From contig JBDSLU010000378.1 of the NCBI GenBank assembly GCA_039916225.1, forward strand, positions 1 to 25,443: a DNA stretch of 25,443 bases, read 5' to 3'. The notes beneath the pieces are model-generated. The model saw only the letters and a list, made by a program, of their open reading frames with translations. It had not been told where the DNA came from and did not search any database. The translations under genes and the position numbers were made by a program. Each line of letters opens with the position of its first letter. Within the stretch, counting starts at the first letter, position 1. Positions 7,154 to 16,863 of the stretch are shown here, in pieces. Source of the stretch: JBDSLU01 sp039916225. GTDB lineage: Bacteria > Acidobacteriota > Vicinamibacteria > Vicinamibacterales > Vicinamibacteraceae.

Positions 7154-7270
7154 CCAACCTCCAACTGCCAACTACCCAAGGCATTCCCAATTTCCAACGC
7201 CCAACCCTGCCGCAGTGTTGGTAGTTGGGCGTTGAAAGTGCCTTGGTAGTTGGAAGTTGGTTGTTGGAAG
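7154..7270. repeat. Mirrored heptad inverted repeat between convergent genes
   Basis: Left arm 7154-7206: four 7-base units of CCAACnn type, a 4-base break, then three more units. Centre 7207-7217 (CTGCCGCAGTG). Right arm 7218-7270: three 7-base TTGGnnG-type units, a 4-base break, then four more. The two 53-base arms are imperfect reverse complements and would form a very long cruciform or hairpin. It fills the space between two convergent genes (stops at 7137 and 7296), so it could act as a bidirectional terminator. I cannot assign it to a named repeat family. Confidence 0.85.
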
Positions 7271-7295
7271 TTTGCGCGAGCGAAGCGCGCGAGCT

Positions 7296-8027
7296 CTACT
7301 CAACCGAGCGGTGCCGCTGGACGATCTCGAAGGTGGTGCCACGCGCCGGGCGCTGGTTCGAGTAGCGGACCACTGCCTCGCCGTCGATCAGTTCGGTGAT
7401 GCGGTAGATCACCGTGCGGGACCCCATCGAGCTGCCGGCCTTGCCCTGGATGCGGCTGACGTAGTCGCGCGTCTCGCGGTAAGGCGGGATGGTGCCGCCG
7501 TACTTGTTCACCGCGCCGGCGCCGGCATTGTAGGCGGCGAGGGCCAGTTCCTCGCTGCCGTTGAACTGATCGAGCAGCCCGCGCAGGTAGGCGACGCCGC
7601 CGCGGATGTTCTCGAGCGGGTCGTAGGCGTTGCGGACGCCGAGATCGCGGGCTGTCGCCGGCATCAGTTGCATCAGGCCCATCGCGCCCTTGTGCGAGCG
7701 GGCGCGCGGGTTGAAGGCCGATTCCACCTGGATGACCGCCCGAATCAAGTCGGGGCGGATGCCGTGCTGGTTGGCGTGGTGATCGATGACGTCGTCCCAC
7801 TGGCTGCTGCGGACGCCCTCGGTGCCGCCGCGGGTCGACCGCACGCTGGCGGTGCCGCGGACCGCGTAGGTCTGGGCACCTTCCCCGAGTGGCTTGTCGG
7901 ACAGCGTCAGGACGCCGTTCTCGTCACGAATCGCGTAGATCTGGGCCGACGCGGGCGCCGCGGCCACGAGGCCCAGGCACACAACGACGACCATCCACAC
8001 GAGCGCGCGGCTGGCGCGGCTCGACAT
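7296..8027 (-). CDS. Lytic transglycosylase (SLT domain) with N-terminal DUF4124-like motif
   Basis: 243 residues from the ATG at 8027, chosen because GGAG lies six bases upstream and a signal peptide follows (SRALVWMVVVVCLGLVAAAPASA-Q); an in-frame extension to 8081 has neither. After the signal comes QIYAIRDENGVLTLSDKP, a DUF4124-like stretch. The SLT domain follows: IQVESAFNPRARSHKGAMGLMQLMP with the catalytic Glu of 'ESxF', then GLMQLMPATA, NIRGGVAYL and ALAAYNAGAGAV. Such enzymes cleave peptidoglycan glycan strands with formation of 1,6-anhydro-muramic acid in the periplasm. The DUF4124 plus SLT arrangement is common in many diderm phyla. The 3' end faces the heptad inverted repeat. Confidence 0.9.
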   Translation of the reverse strand: MSSRASRALVWMVVVVCLGLVAAAPASAQIYAIRDENGVLTLSDKPLGEGAQTYAVRGTASVRSTRGGTEGVRSSQWDDVIDHHANQHGIRPDLIRAVIQVESAFNPRARSHKGAMGLMQLMPATARDLGVRNAYDPLENIRGGVAYLRGLLDQFNGSEELALAAYNAGAGAVNKYGGTIPPYRETRDYVSRIQGKAGSSMGSRTVIYRITELIDGEAVVRYSNQRPARGTTFEIVQRHRSVE

Positions 8028-8155
8028 GACTCGCTCCGTTCTGTGCTGGGGTTCACCCAGGGTAGCAACCCGCTGGTCCATGGCGCAAGAAGGTGAGAGG
8101 TGGGAGCCGTTGTGACAGCCCCCTTGGCCACGACCACGAGCCTATCTGCTGCTGG

Positions 8156-10849
<2,694 letters not shown>

Positions 10850-10855
10850 CCGGAC

Positions 10856-10861
10856 ATTATG
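10856..10861 (-). promoter_or_regulatory. Candidate -10 (CATAAT) of alaS
   Basis: Minus strand CATAAT, six bases (GTCCGG), then the alaS ATG. There is no ribosome binding site in between, so transcription from this hexamer would give a leaderless or nearly leaderless alaS mRNA independent of recX. Confidence 0.45.
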
Positions 10862-10911
10862 GCGGATCGTCAGACGGGCTCGTCGCGTCCGAGCCGCCGG
10901 CGCGTGCTCGC

Positions 10912-11397
10912 TCAGTCTGTGGCCGGGGGCTCGTCGAGCGTGTCGTCGTCCGGGGCGCCGAGCGCGGTGAGGGCGGCCCGGGCGGCCGACGGGCCGAAGC
11001 CCTGGCGGAGGAGGGCGCGGTAGAGCCGTGCGGCGTCCGCCGGCTCGGGTCGATCGGCGCGGCGCCAGCGGCGGGCGAGGGCCTGCCGGGCCAGCGTCTT
11101 CTCGTCGGTGTCGGCGAGGACCTCGCGGACGGCGGCCTTGGCGGCACCGCGCTCGATGCCGAGCGCCTGCAGATCGCGCTCGAGCCGCATCGGGCCGCGG
11201 CCTTTCAGGCGCACGGCGGTCCGGGCGAAGGCCCCGGCGACGCGGGCATCGTCCAGGGCCCGCTCAGCCTTGAGCCGGGTGACGGCGTCGTCGATGACGT
11301 CCGCTTCGAGGCCGCGGCGGGTGAGCCGCTGGCGGATCTGTTTCTCGGTCAATTCGCGCCGGGCCAGCCAGCCGAGCGCGAGCACGTAGGCGTCCAC
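10912..11397 (-). CDS. recX: Regulatory protein RecX
   Basis: 161 residues. The family pattern is clear: YVLALGWLARRELTEKQIRQRLTRRGLEADVIDDAVTRLKAERALDDARVAGAFARTAVRLKGRGPMRLERDLQALGI, i.e. the three-helix RecX repeats with 'A---L--R--S--EL--KL---G' and 'LdD--fa---v----rG---l--eL--kGi'. RecX binds RecA filaments and limits recombinase activity. The start is GTG at 11397, with no Shine-Dalgarno. A 14-bp palindrome and a TACACT hexamer lie directly upstream. recA is not adjacent in this window; alaS follows 62 bp downstream, recalling the common recA-recX-alaS order. Confidence 0.88.
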   Translation of the reverse strand: MDAYVLALGWLARRELTEKQIRQRLTRRGLEADVIDDAVTRLKAERALDDARVAGAFARTAVRLKGRGPMRLERDLQALGIERGAAKAAVREVLADTDEKTLARQALARRWRRADRPEPADAARLYRALLRQGFGPSAARAALTALGAPDDDTLDEPPATD

Positions 11398-11403
11398 GGA
11401 TCC

Positions 11404-11419
11404 AGTGTACGGCCGTACA
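11404..11419 (-). promoter_or_regulatory. Palindromic operator candidate over the recX -10
   Basis: TGTACGGCCGTACA (11406-11419) is a perfect 14-bp palindrome. Its last bases on the minus strand belong to TACACT (11409-11404), a -10-like hexamer six bases from the recX GTG. A regulator bound here would block the promoter. Because recX is typically SOS-controlled, LexA is a reasonable candidate, but the motif is not one I can match to a known LexA box. Confidence 0.45.
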
Positions 11420-11424
11420 TGGCA

Positions 11425-11451
11425 AGAGCCCGGCGACCGGCGCCGGGCTCT
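11425..11451 (-). terminator. Hairpin after pilT (terminator-like)
   Basis: AGAGCCCGGCG (11425-11435) and CGCCGGGCTCT (11441-11451) form a perfect 11-bp stem with a 5-base loop, 19 bases past the pilT stop. On the minus strand only CTCTTG follows, so the U-tract is poor. It probably terminates or stabilises the pilT transcript and separates pilT from recX. Confidence 0.55.
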
Positions 11452-11469
11452 CTGCGTAGGCGCTCCGCG

Positions 11470-12615
11470 CTACCCGCCGAAGCGCGAGATCTCGACGTCC
11501 TGACGCGACGAGTCGTGCATCTCCTGGCGCGCCAGCTCCGACGTCGTGGCGATGCCCTGCACCTTGAGCTTGAACTCGTCCTGGTTGGTCGCGTAGCGCA
11601 ACGCGTCGTCGTAGGTGACCACGCCGCGCTTGTAGTGGGTGAAGATCGACTGGTCGAACGTCTGCATCCCGTACTGCGACGTGCCGGCGGCGATGGCGCC
11701 GAGAATCGAGTGCGTCTTGTCCTTGTCCAGGATGCAGTCCCGGATGAACGGCGTCGCCGTCATGACTTCGACCGCGGCGATACGACCCTGGCCGTTGGCG
11801 CGCGGCATGAGGCGCTGCGAGACCACGGCCTTGAGGATGCTGGCGAGCTGCAGGCGGACCTGCCGCTGCTGGTGCGGCGGGAACACCGCGACGATACGGT
11901 TGATGCTCTCGGGGGCGTCCAGGGTGTGGAGCGTCGAGAACACCAGGTGGCCCGTTTCCGCGGCGAGCAGCGCCGTCTCGACGGTTTCCAGGTCGCGCAT
12001 TTCGCCGACCAGAATGACGTCGGGGTCCTGCCGGAGGGCGCTGCGGAGCGCCAGCGAGAACGACGCCGTATCCGTCCGGATTTCCCGCTGGTTGATGATC
12101 GACTTGTTGTCGCGGTGGAGGTACTCGATGGGGTCCTCGACCGTCATGATGTGCGTCGGCCGGGCGTTGTTGATGTGGTTCAACATCGACGCCAGGGTCG
12201 TCGACTTGCCGGAACCGGTGGTGCCGGTGACGAGGATCAGGCCGCGTTCTTCATCGGCGATCTTCTTCAGCACCGGTGGCAGCGACAGCTCGTCGATGGT
12301 GGGCACGCGGGACGGGATGACGCGCATGACCAGGCCGACGGTGCCGCGCTGCTGGAAGACGTTGCAGCGGAAGCGTCCCAGGTTGGGGACGGCGTAGGCG
12401 ACGTCGACCTCGAGCTGCTTCTGGAACTTGTCCCGCTGCTCGGGGCTCAGGATCGACGCGGCCACGGCGTCCATGTCCGCCTTCTCCAGGCGCTTGGTCT
12501 CGGTGGCCGGGGTGAGCGTGCCGTCGATGCGGAGCATCGGAAAGCTGCCGACCTTCATGTGCAAGTCGGAAGCGCCCCGGGCGACGGCAGTGGCGAGCAG
12601 GTCGTTGATGTGCAT
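11470..12615 (-). CDS. pilT: Twitching motility ATPase PilT
   Basis: 381 residues. The N-terminal PAS-like domain opens MHINDLLATAVARGASDLHMKVGSFPMLRIDG, as in PilT/PilU. The ATPase core has Walker A GTTGSGKST (131-139), the Asp box MTVEDPIEYLH (about 157-167), Walker B VILVGEMRD (200-208) and the His box GHLVFSTLHT (222-231). PilT is the hexameric retraction motor of type IV pili at the inner-membrane base. No other pilus gene lies in the window. The C-terminus (ARQEMHDSSRQDVEISRFGG) differs from the proteobacterial tail. ATG 12615 is the only sensible start; the upstream ribosome binding site is weak. PilU-type is possible, but length and motifs favour PilT. Confidence 0.93.
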   Translation of the reverse strand: MHINDLLATAVARGASDLHMKVGSFPMLRIDGTLTPATETKRLEKADMDAVAASILSPEQRDKFQKQLEVDVAYAVPNLGRFRCNVFQQRGTVGLVMRVIPSRVPTIDELSLPPVLKKIADEERGLILVTGTTGSGKSTTLASMLNHINNARPTHIMTVEDPIEYLHRDNKSIINQREIRTDTASFSLALRSALRQDPDVILVGEMRDLETVETALLAAETGHLVFSTLHTLDAPESINRIVAVFPPHQQRQVRLQLASILKAVVSQRLMPRANGQGRIAAVEVMTATPFIRDCILDKDKTHSILGAIAAGTSQYGMQTFDQSIFTHYKRGVVTYDDALRYATNQDEFKLKVQGIATTSELARQEMHDSSRQDVEISRFGG

Positions 12616-12804
12616 GGTCGAGGTCCGGCCCGCGCTCCCGGTCGTCGGGTGCGCCGGGCGTAGTCGACCGGGTTATCGGCATAAAGGCGGGCGGCGAGCA
12701 GTCGTGTTCGATCAGTGCGCACGACTGCGCGCGCCTTCTCCACTGGTCTCGCGGCCGCGCGCGGGCGGTGCCCGTGCGTGACAGTCGCGGAGGGGCGCTG
12801 CGCG

Positions 12805-13803
12805 CTACTGCGCTTCGTTGCAGAACGGGCAGCGCGTGGCGCGAGAGGCGAGGGCCTTGCGGCACTTCCAGCAGATCGAGGGCGCTGGCGTGTCGCGGGC
12901 GCGGAGGCGGCGCTCGATCCCGGCCATGTCGTGATCGCCGGAGCGCAGCCCACCGCCGGCGCCGACGCCGGCCACCTGCCGCAGCTCGGGGCCCGGCCGC
13001 CGCACCGCCCCACGGCTGTCCAGCAGATCCTCGATCAGCTCGCTCGCCTTGCCGTAGCGGCTGGCCAGGTCCGGGGCCATCGCCTTCAGCACGATGTCGT
13101 TGACGCGTTTGGAGATGGCCGGGTTGCGGAGGCGCGGCGGGGTGATCAGGTCGGTGCGGAACAGCCGATCGATCTGCCCGGGGGCCGGGGCTTCGTAGGG
13201 CAGGTCGCCGGTGAGCAGCTGGTACATCGTCACGCCGAGCGAGTAGATGTCCGAGGCGAAGACCGCCTTGCCGTGAAATTGCTCCGGGGCCATGTAGGGC
13301 GGGCTGCCGATGACGGTCGTGCCGTGCGCGGCGATCTCGAGGAAGCGCGACGTGCCGAAGTCGGCGACCTTGGCGACGCCGGTGTCCGAGATCAGCACGT
13401 TGGCTGGACGCAGGTCGCGGTGCAGCACGCCCTGGCGATGCGCGTGGTCGACGGCGTTGCAGATCTGGCAGGCGTAGTCGAGCGCGCGGCCCAGGTCGAG
13501 GGCACCCTCGCGCAGCACGATCGTCTCGAGCGTCTCCCCGGGCACGTACTCCATCACGATGAAGAAGACGCCGTCCTGCTTCTCGGCGGTCGTGATGGCG
13601 ACGATGTTCGGGTGCGAGACGCTCGCCAGCAGGCGGGGCTCACGCAGCAGATCCCCGAAGTCCACGTTCTGCCGGTGCGGCACCTTGATCGCGACCTGTT
13701 TGTCGATCCAGGTATCGCGCGCGAGGTATACGGTGCCGAATCCGCCGCTCCCGAGCGGGGACAGGATTTTGTACTTGCCGAGGATCTGTCCTTGGAACAG
13801 CAT
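12805..13803 (-). CDS. Serine/threonine protein kinase with C-terminal zinc ribbon
   Basis: 332 residues from the ATG at 13803. The kinase domain covers about 8-265: glycine loop GSGGFG (18-23), AIK with Lys40, helix-C Glu near 55, catalytic loop HRDLRPAN (128-135), DFG (148-150) and MAPEQF (171-176). All key residues are present, but the usual HRDLKPxN lysine is arginine (R132). After a linker, C311-x2-C314 and C325-x2-C328 form a short zinc ribbon (CWKC, CPFC) at the very end. There is no membrane segment, unlike many bacterial PknB-type kinases, so it should be cytosolic. The longer open frame up to 14481 is antisense to rsmE and is rejected. Substrate unknown; the gene diverges from rsmE and is followed by pilT. 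Confidence 0.9.
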   Translation of the reverse strand: MLFQGQILGKYKILSPLGSGGFGTVYLARDTWIDKQVAIKVPHRQNVDFGDLLREPRLLASVSHPNIVAITTAEKQDGVFFIVMEYVPGETLETIVLREGALDLGRALDYACQICNAVDHAHRQGVLHRDLRPANVLISDTGVAKVADFGTSRFLEIAAHGTTVIGSPPYMAPEQFHGKAVFASDIYSLGVTMYQLLTGDLPYEAPAPGQIDRLFRTDLITPPRLRNPAISKRVNDIVLKAMAPDLASRYGKASELIEDLLDSRGAVRRPGPELRQVAGVGAGGGLRSGDHDMAGIERRLRARDTPAPSICWKCRKALASRATRCPFCNEAQ

Positions 13804-13811
13804 CCGGCTGC

Positions 13812-13819
13812 AGTATACC
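13812..13819. promoter_or_regulatory. Shared divergent -10 region, kinase / rsmE
   Basis: The palindromic core GTATAC (13813-13818) gives TATACT on the minus strand (13817-13812), 8 bases from the kinase ATG, and TATACC on the plus strand (13814-13819), 5 bases from the rsmE ATG. The whole divergent region between start codons is 21 bp, too short for normal leaders with ribosome binding sites. The plus-strand hexamer is the weaker match. Confidence 0.45.
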
Positions 13820-13824
13820 GCGCG

Positions 13825-14574
13825 ATGTCGTTGCCACGCTTTCATTTGGCGCCGATGGATCGGACGCCCGGCTCGCCCCTGATCCTCGACGGTGCCGAGG
13901 GGCGCCACGCGACGCGCGTGCTGCGGCTCGTGCCGGGCGATCGGGCCGTGCTGTTCGACGGCGCCGGCGCGGCTGTCCTGGCCGAGGTGATCGGCGTGCG
14001 TGGCGAACGCCTCGAGCTGCGTGTGCTCGAGCCGCACACGAGCGGCGCCGAGCTGCCGATCGCGATTACCATCGCGCCGGCGGTGCTCAAGGGCGACGCC
14101 ATGGACACCCTGATCCGCGATGCCACGATGCTCGGCGCCGCCGCCATCGCGCCGATCGTGACGGCGCGGACGGTGGTGCCGGCGCGTGCGTCGATGGCGC
14201 CGACGGTCGTCGAGCGCTGGCAGCGGGTCGCGCTGGCGTCCGCCAAGCAGTGCGGCCGATCGGTCCTGCCATCGGTCGCGGCGGCCCGCCCGCTCGATGC
14301 CGCGCTGCGCGACACGGCCTGGGCCGATGCGACGCGGATCGTGTTGTGCGAGCCCGAGGCCGCACCGGGCGCAGCCGCCGCCGATCTGCCCGCCGTGCGT
14401 GGCCGGGTCGTCATCCTGTCCGGCCCCGAGGGCGGCTGGACGCGCGAGGAGGTCGCGGCCGCCACCGGTCTGGGCTGGCACCCCTGGACGTGCTCGCCGC
14501 TGACCCTGCGCGCCGAGACGGCTCCGATCGTCGCGCTCGGCATCCTCGGCTGGATGTCCGCGACACCCCGCTGA
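13825..14574 (+). CDS. rsmE: 16S rRNA (uracil-1498-N3)-methyltransferase RsmE
   Basis: 249 residues, the usual RsmE length. N-terminal PUA-like part: PRFHLAPMDRTPGSPLILDGAEGRHATRVLRLVPGDRAVLFDGAGAAVLAEV, matching 'RfFv-------i-L--e--HH---VLRlk-Gd-i-lfdG'. The SPOUT knot follows, with ALLKGDAMD-like LKGDAMDTLIRDATMLGAAAIAPI and the SAM-binding SGPEGGWTREEV and CSPLTLRAETAPIVAL (usually 'iGPEGGfs--E' and 'LG-RILRtETA'). It methylates U1498 in helix 44 of 16S rRNA. Start ATG 13825 is 21 bp from the divergent kinase start. The stop overlaps a hydrolase remnant by one base (TGATG). In many genomes rsmE follows prmA; here the two converge. Confidence 0.92.
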   Translation: MSLPRFHLAPMDRTPGSPLILDGAEGRHATRVLRLVPGDRAVLFDGAGAAVLAEVIGVRGERLELRVLEPHTSGAELPIAITIAPAVLKGDAMDTLIRDATMLGAAAIAPIVTARTVVPARASMAPTVVERWQRVALASAKQCGRSVLPSVAAARPLDAALRDTAWADATRIVLCEPEAAPGAAAADLPAVRGRVVILSGPEGGWTREEVAAATGLGWHPWTCSPLTLRAETAPIVALGILGWMSATPR

Positions 14575-14828
14575 TGTCGGCGCGCGTCGTTCACACCGAG
14601 CGGGGCTCGGGTCCGCCGCTGCTCCTGATCCACGGCGTGATGATCACCGGCGAGATGCGCTGTCCGACGCTGGTGCTCGCCGGCGCCGTGGACACCGCCG
14701 TGCCGATGTACCACGCGCGACAGCTGCATGAGGGCATCGCCGGGTCATGGCCGCTCGTCATCGAGGACGGTGACCACGCTGATCTGGGCGCAGCCTGAGT
14801 CGCGTCCGCCGTCGACGCGTTCCTCTAG
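14574..14828 (+). pseudogene. Alpha/beta-hydrolase remnant with internal deletion
   Basis: From ATG 14574 (sharing one base with the rsmE stop) the frame reads MSARVVHTERGSGPPLLLIHG, the first strand and oxyanion HG of an alpha/beta hydrolase. It passes without a break to RCPTLVLAGAVDTAVP, the strand carrying the catalytic Asp, then VIEDGDHADL with the catalytic His. The whole middle, including the GxSxG nucleophile elbow and cap, is missing. A TGA at 14796-14798 ends the frame after 74 codons. Reading on in the same frame gives VASAVDAFL to the TAG at 14826-14828, a normal hydrolase ending, and the +1 frame at 14779-14799 reads LIWAQPE, so small indels have also hit the tail. It is almost certainly non-functional as an enzyme. 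Confidence 0.75.
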
Positions 14829-15736
14829 CCGGGAGCGGCGAACGTCAGCGCCAGCCAGCCGTGCTCGCTCTCGGCAGCGGCGACGGCAAGGGGCGAGAAG
14901 GCGTGCTCGATGGCCAGGCGCTCGTCCTCGGTGAAGCCGCTGACGACGAGGGTACCGCCTGGGGCCAGCGCCGCGATCAGCGTCGCGGCGGCGCGGCGGA
15001 GCAGTGCCCCAGTCAGGTTGCCGAGGACGACGTCGGCCGCCGGCAGCGCTTCGGCCATGACGTTGGCGACGCGCATCTCGACTCGCCCGGCCGGCACGGC
15101 GTTCAGCGCGACGTTGCCGATCGCCGAGTCGAGGGCGTCGCGGTCGTCGTCGAGGGCGACGACCGAGGCCGCGCCGAGCTGCGCCGCGGCGATCGCCAGC
15201 ACGCCCGACCCCGTCCCGACGTCGACGACCGAGCGTCCGGCGAGCGGCAGGCGCTGCAGGGCCGCCAGGCACAGCCGCGTCGATTCGTGATGGCCGGTGC
15301 CGAACCCCATCGACGGCTCGATGATGATCACGAGCGACGCGCCGCCGGTCGCGGCCTCGGCGTCCGCCTCGACGGCGAGCGCCGCGGCGCCGTCGCGATC
15401 CCACGGCGGGGTGACGACGATCCGTCCGACGCGGATGGCGGTCAGCGAGGCCTGCGAGCGCTCGGCCCATGCTTCGTCATCGACGTCGATCGGCGAAGAG
15501 GTGGCGCCAGTCCACTCGGTCGCGCTGGCGAGCGACTGCCCCGCGATCGTGCGCGCCTCGTCGGTGGCGAAGAAGACGCGCCAGGCGAGGACGTCCTCGC
15601 CGGCGGCATCGAGCTCGGTGACGGCGGTGGGCGAGTGGTCGTCGAGCCAGGCGGCGAACAGCCCGGCCCGATCGGCGCCGGCGTCACTGCGCACGTCCGG
15701 TCCGACGTGGATGTCGAGCGCCGGCCAGCGCTTCAC
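14825..15736 (-). CDS. prmA: Ribosomal protein L11 methyltransferase
   Basis: 303 residues. After a divergent N-terminal domain that recognises L11 (WLDDHSPTAVTELDAAGEDVLAWRVFF), the methyltransferase carries the PrmA signature IEPSMGFGTGHHESTRLCLAAL, the SAM motif I VDVGTGSGVLAIAAAQLGA, ALDDDRDALDSAIGNVALN, and NLTGALL where the family has NI/LLA. PrmA trimethylates L11 at several amino groups. The start is GTG at 15736, whose bases overlap the dnaJ TGA (GTGA), so it is translationally coupled to the chaperone operon. Its stop lies within the end of the convergent hydrolase remnant (14825-14828). Confidence 0.92.
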   Translation of the reverse strand: MKRWPALDIHVGPDVRSDAGADRAGLFAAWLDDHSPTAVTELDAAGEDVLAWRVFFATDEARTIAGQSLASATEWTGATSSPIDVDDEAWAERSQASLTAIRVGRIVVTPPWDRDGAAALAVEADAEAATGGASLVIIIEPSMGFGTGHHESTRLCLAALQRLPLAGRSVVDVGTGSGVLAIAAAQLGAASVVALDDDRDALDSAIGNVALNAVPAGRVEMRVANVMAEALPAADVVLGNLTGALLRRAAATLIAALAPGGTLVVSGFTEDERLAIEHAFSPLAVAAAESEHGWLALTFAAPG

Positions 15737-16863
15737 CCGAAGATGTCCTTGACGCGCTCGAAGAACGGCTTGTCGCCGGCCTCGCGCTCGGTCTGGTGCA
15801 CTTCCGTCGGCAGCAGCCGCCGCAGCTCCTCCATCACCTTGCGCTGTTCCTTGGAGAGCTTCTTGGGGACGGCGGCGACGACCGAGACGAACAGGTCGCC
15901 GTGGCCGCGACCCGACACGTTGGGCAGGCCCTTGTGCCGGATCTTCAGCACGGTGCCGCTGCCCGTCCCGTCGGGCACGTGCAGCGCTTCTTCGCCGTCG
16001 AGCGTCGGCACCTGCACCGAGCCGCCGAGCGCGAGCGTCGTGAACGGCACGCGCAGCTCGCAGTGCAGGTCATCCTCGTGGCGCTGGAAGAACGGATGGT
16101 CGGCGACGATCACGACGATGTAGAGATCGCCGGGCGGCCCGCCCTGCGCTCCGTGCTCGCCTTCGCCGGACAGCCGCAGCCGCTGGCCGGTGGCGATGCC
16201 CGCCGGGATTTTCACCTTCAGGTCGCGCTGCTCGGTGGTGCGCCCGCCGCCGCGGCACGTCTGGCACGGTTTGGTGATGATGCGGCCGGCGCCGCGGCAG
16301 TGGCCGCAGGTCTTGGCGACGGTGAAGAAGCCCTGCTGATAGCGGACCTGGCCGGCGCCGCGGCACTGCGGGCAGGTTTCCGGCCCGGCGCCGCTCGCCG
16401 ACCCCGAGCCCTTGCACGTGGTGCAGGTCTCTTCGCGTGGGATGCGGATCTGCGTCTCGGTGCCCTTGGCCGCGGCCTCGAAGGCGATCTCGAGGTCGTA
16501 GCGAAGGTCGGCGCCGCGGCGCGGCCCGGCCCGGCGGCCGCCGGCGTCGCCGAACCCGAAGATGTCGCCCAGGCCACCGAGGATGTCTCCGAAGTCGGAG
16601 AAGGTCGACGGATCGAACCCCTGCGCTCCACCGGCCTGGCCGACGCCGGCGTGGCCGAAACGGTCATAGGCGGCCCGTTTGTCGCCGTCGGTGAGGATGG
16701 CGTAGGCCTCGGCGGCTTCCTTGAACTTCTCCTCGGCGGCATGGTCGCCGGGATTGCGATCGGGGTGGTACTTGAGCGCCAGCTTGCGGTAGGCGCTCTT
16801 GATCTCGCCGTCCGCGGCCGAGCGGGTGACGCCCAGCACCTCGTAGAAGTCGAGTTTAGCCAC
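15733..16863 (-). CDS. dnaJ: Chaperone protein DnaJ
   Basis: 376 residues. J domain 1-70: DFYEVLGVTRSAADGEIKSAYRKLALKYHPDRNPGD with the HPD triad needed to stimulate DnaK. A G/F-rich linker follows (GDILGGLGDIFGFGDAGG). The zinc-finger region has four CxxC pairs (CTTC, CPQC, CGHC, CQTC), two of them followed by GxG (CTTCKGSG, CPQCRGAG style). The C-terminal substrate-binding domains include GGPPGDLYIVV and VPTLDGEEALHVPDGTGSGTVLKI. It is a complete type I J-protein. The start overlaps the end of grpE by 8 bases and the stop overlaps prmA. dnaK itself is not in the window. Confidence 0.96.
   Translation of the reverse strand: MAKLDFYEVLGVTRSAADGEIKSAYRKLALKYHPDRNPGDHAAEEKFKEAAEAYAILTDGDKRAAYDRFGHAGVGQAGGAQGFDPSTFSDFGDILGGLGDIFGFGDAGGRRAGPRRGADLRYDLEIAFEAAAKGTETQIRIPREETCTTCKGSGSASGAGPETCPQCRGAGQVRYQQGFFTVAKTCGHCRGAGRIITKPCQTCRGGGRTTEQRDLKVKIPAGIATGQRLRLSGEGEHGAQGGPPGDLYIVVIVADHPFFQRHEDDLHCELRVPFTTLALGGSVQVPTLDGEEALHVPDGTGSGTVLKIRHKGLPNVSGRGHGDLFVSVVAAVPKKLSKEQRKVMEELRRLLPTEVHQTEREAGDKPFFERVKDIFG

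Noticed and set aside
12715..13824. Long plus-strand extension upstream of RsmE, opposite the kinase
   Set aside because: RsmE homology begins at the ATG of 13825. The 370 upstream codons are antisense to an intact kinase and show no domain.
13804..14481. N-terminal extension of the kinase frame antisense to rsmE
   Set aside because: The kinase glycine loop begins 17 residues after the ATG at 13803. The 226 upstream codons are compositionally shadow-like and lie over rsmE.
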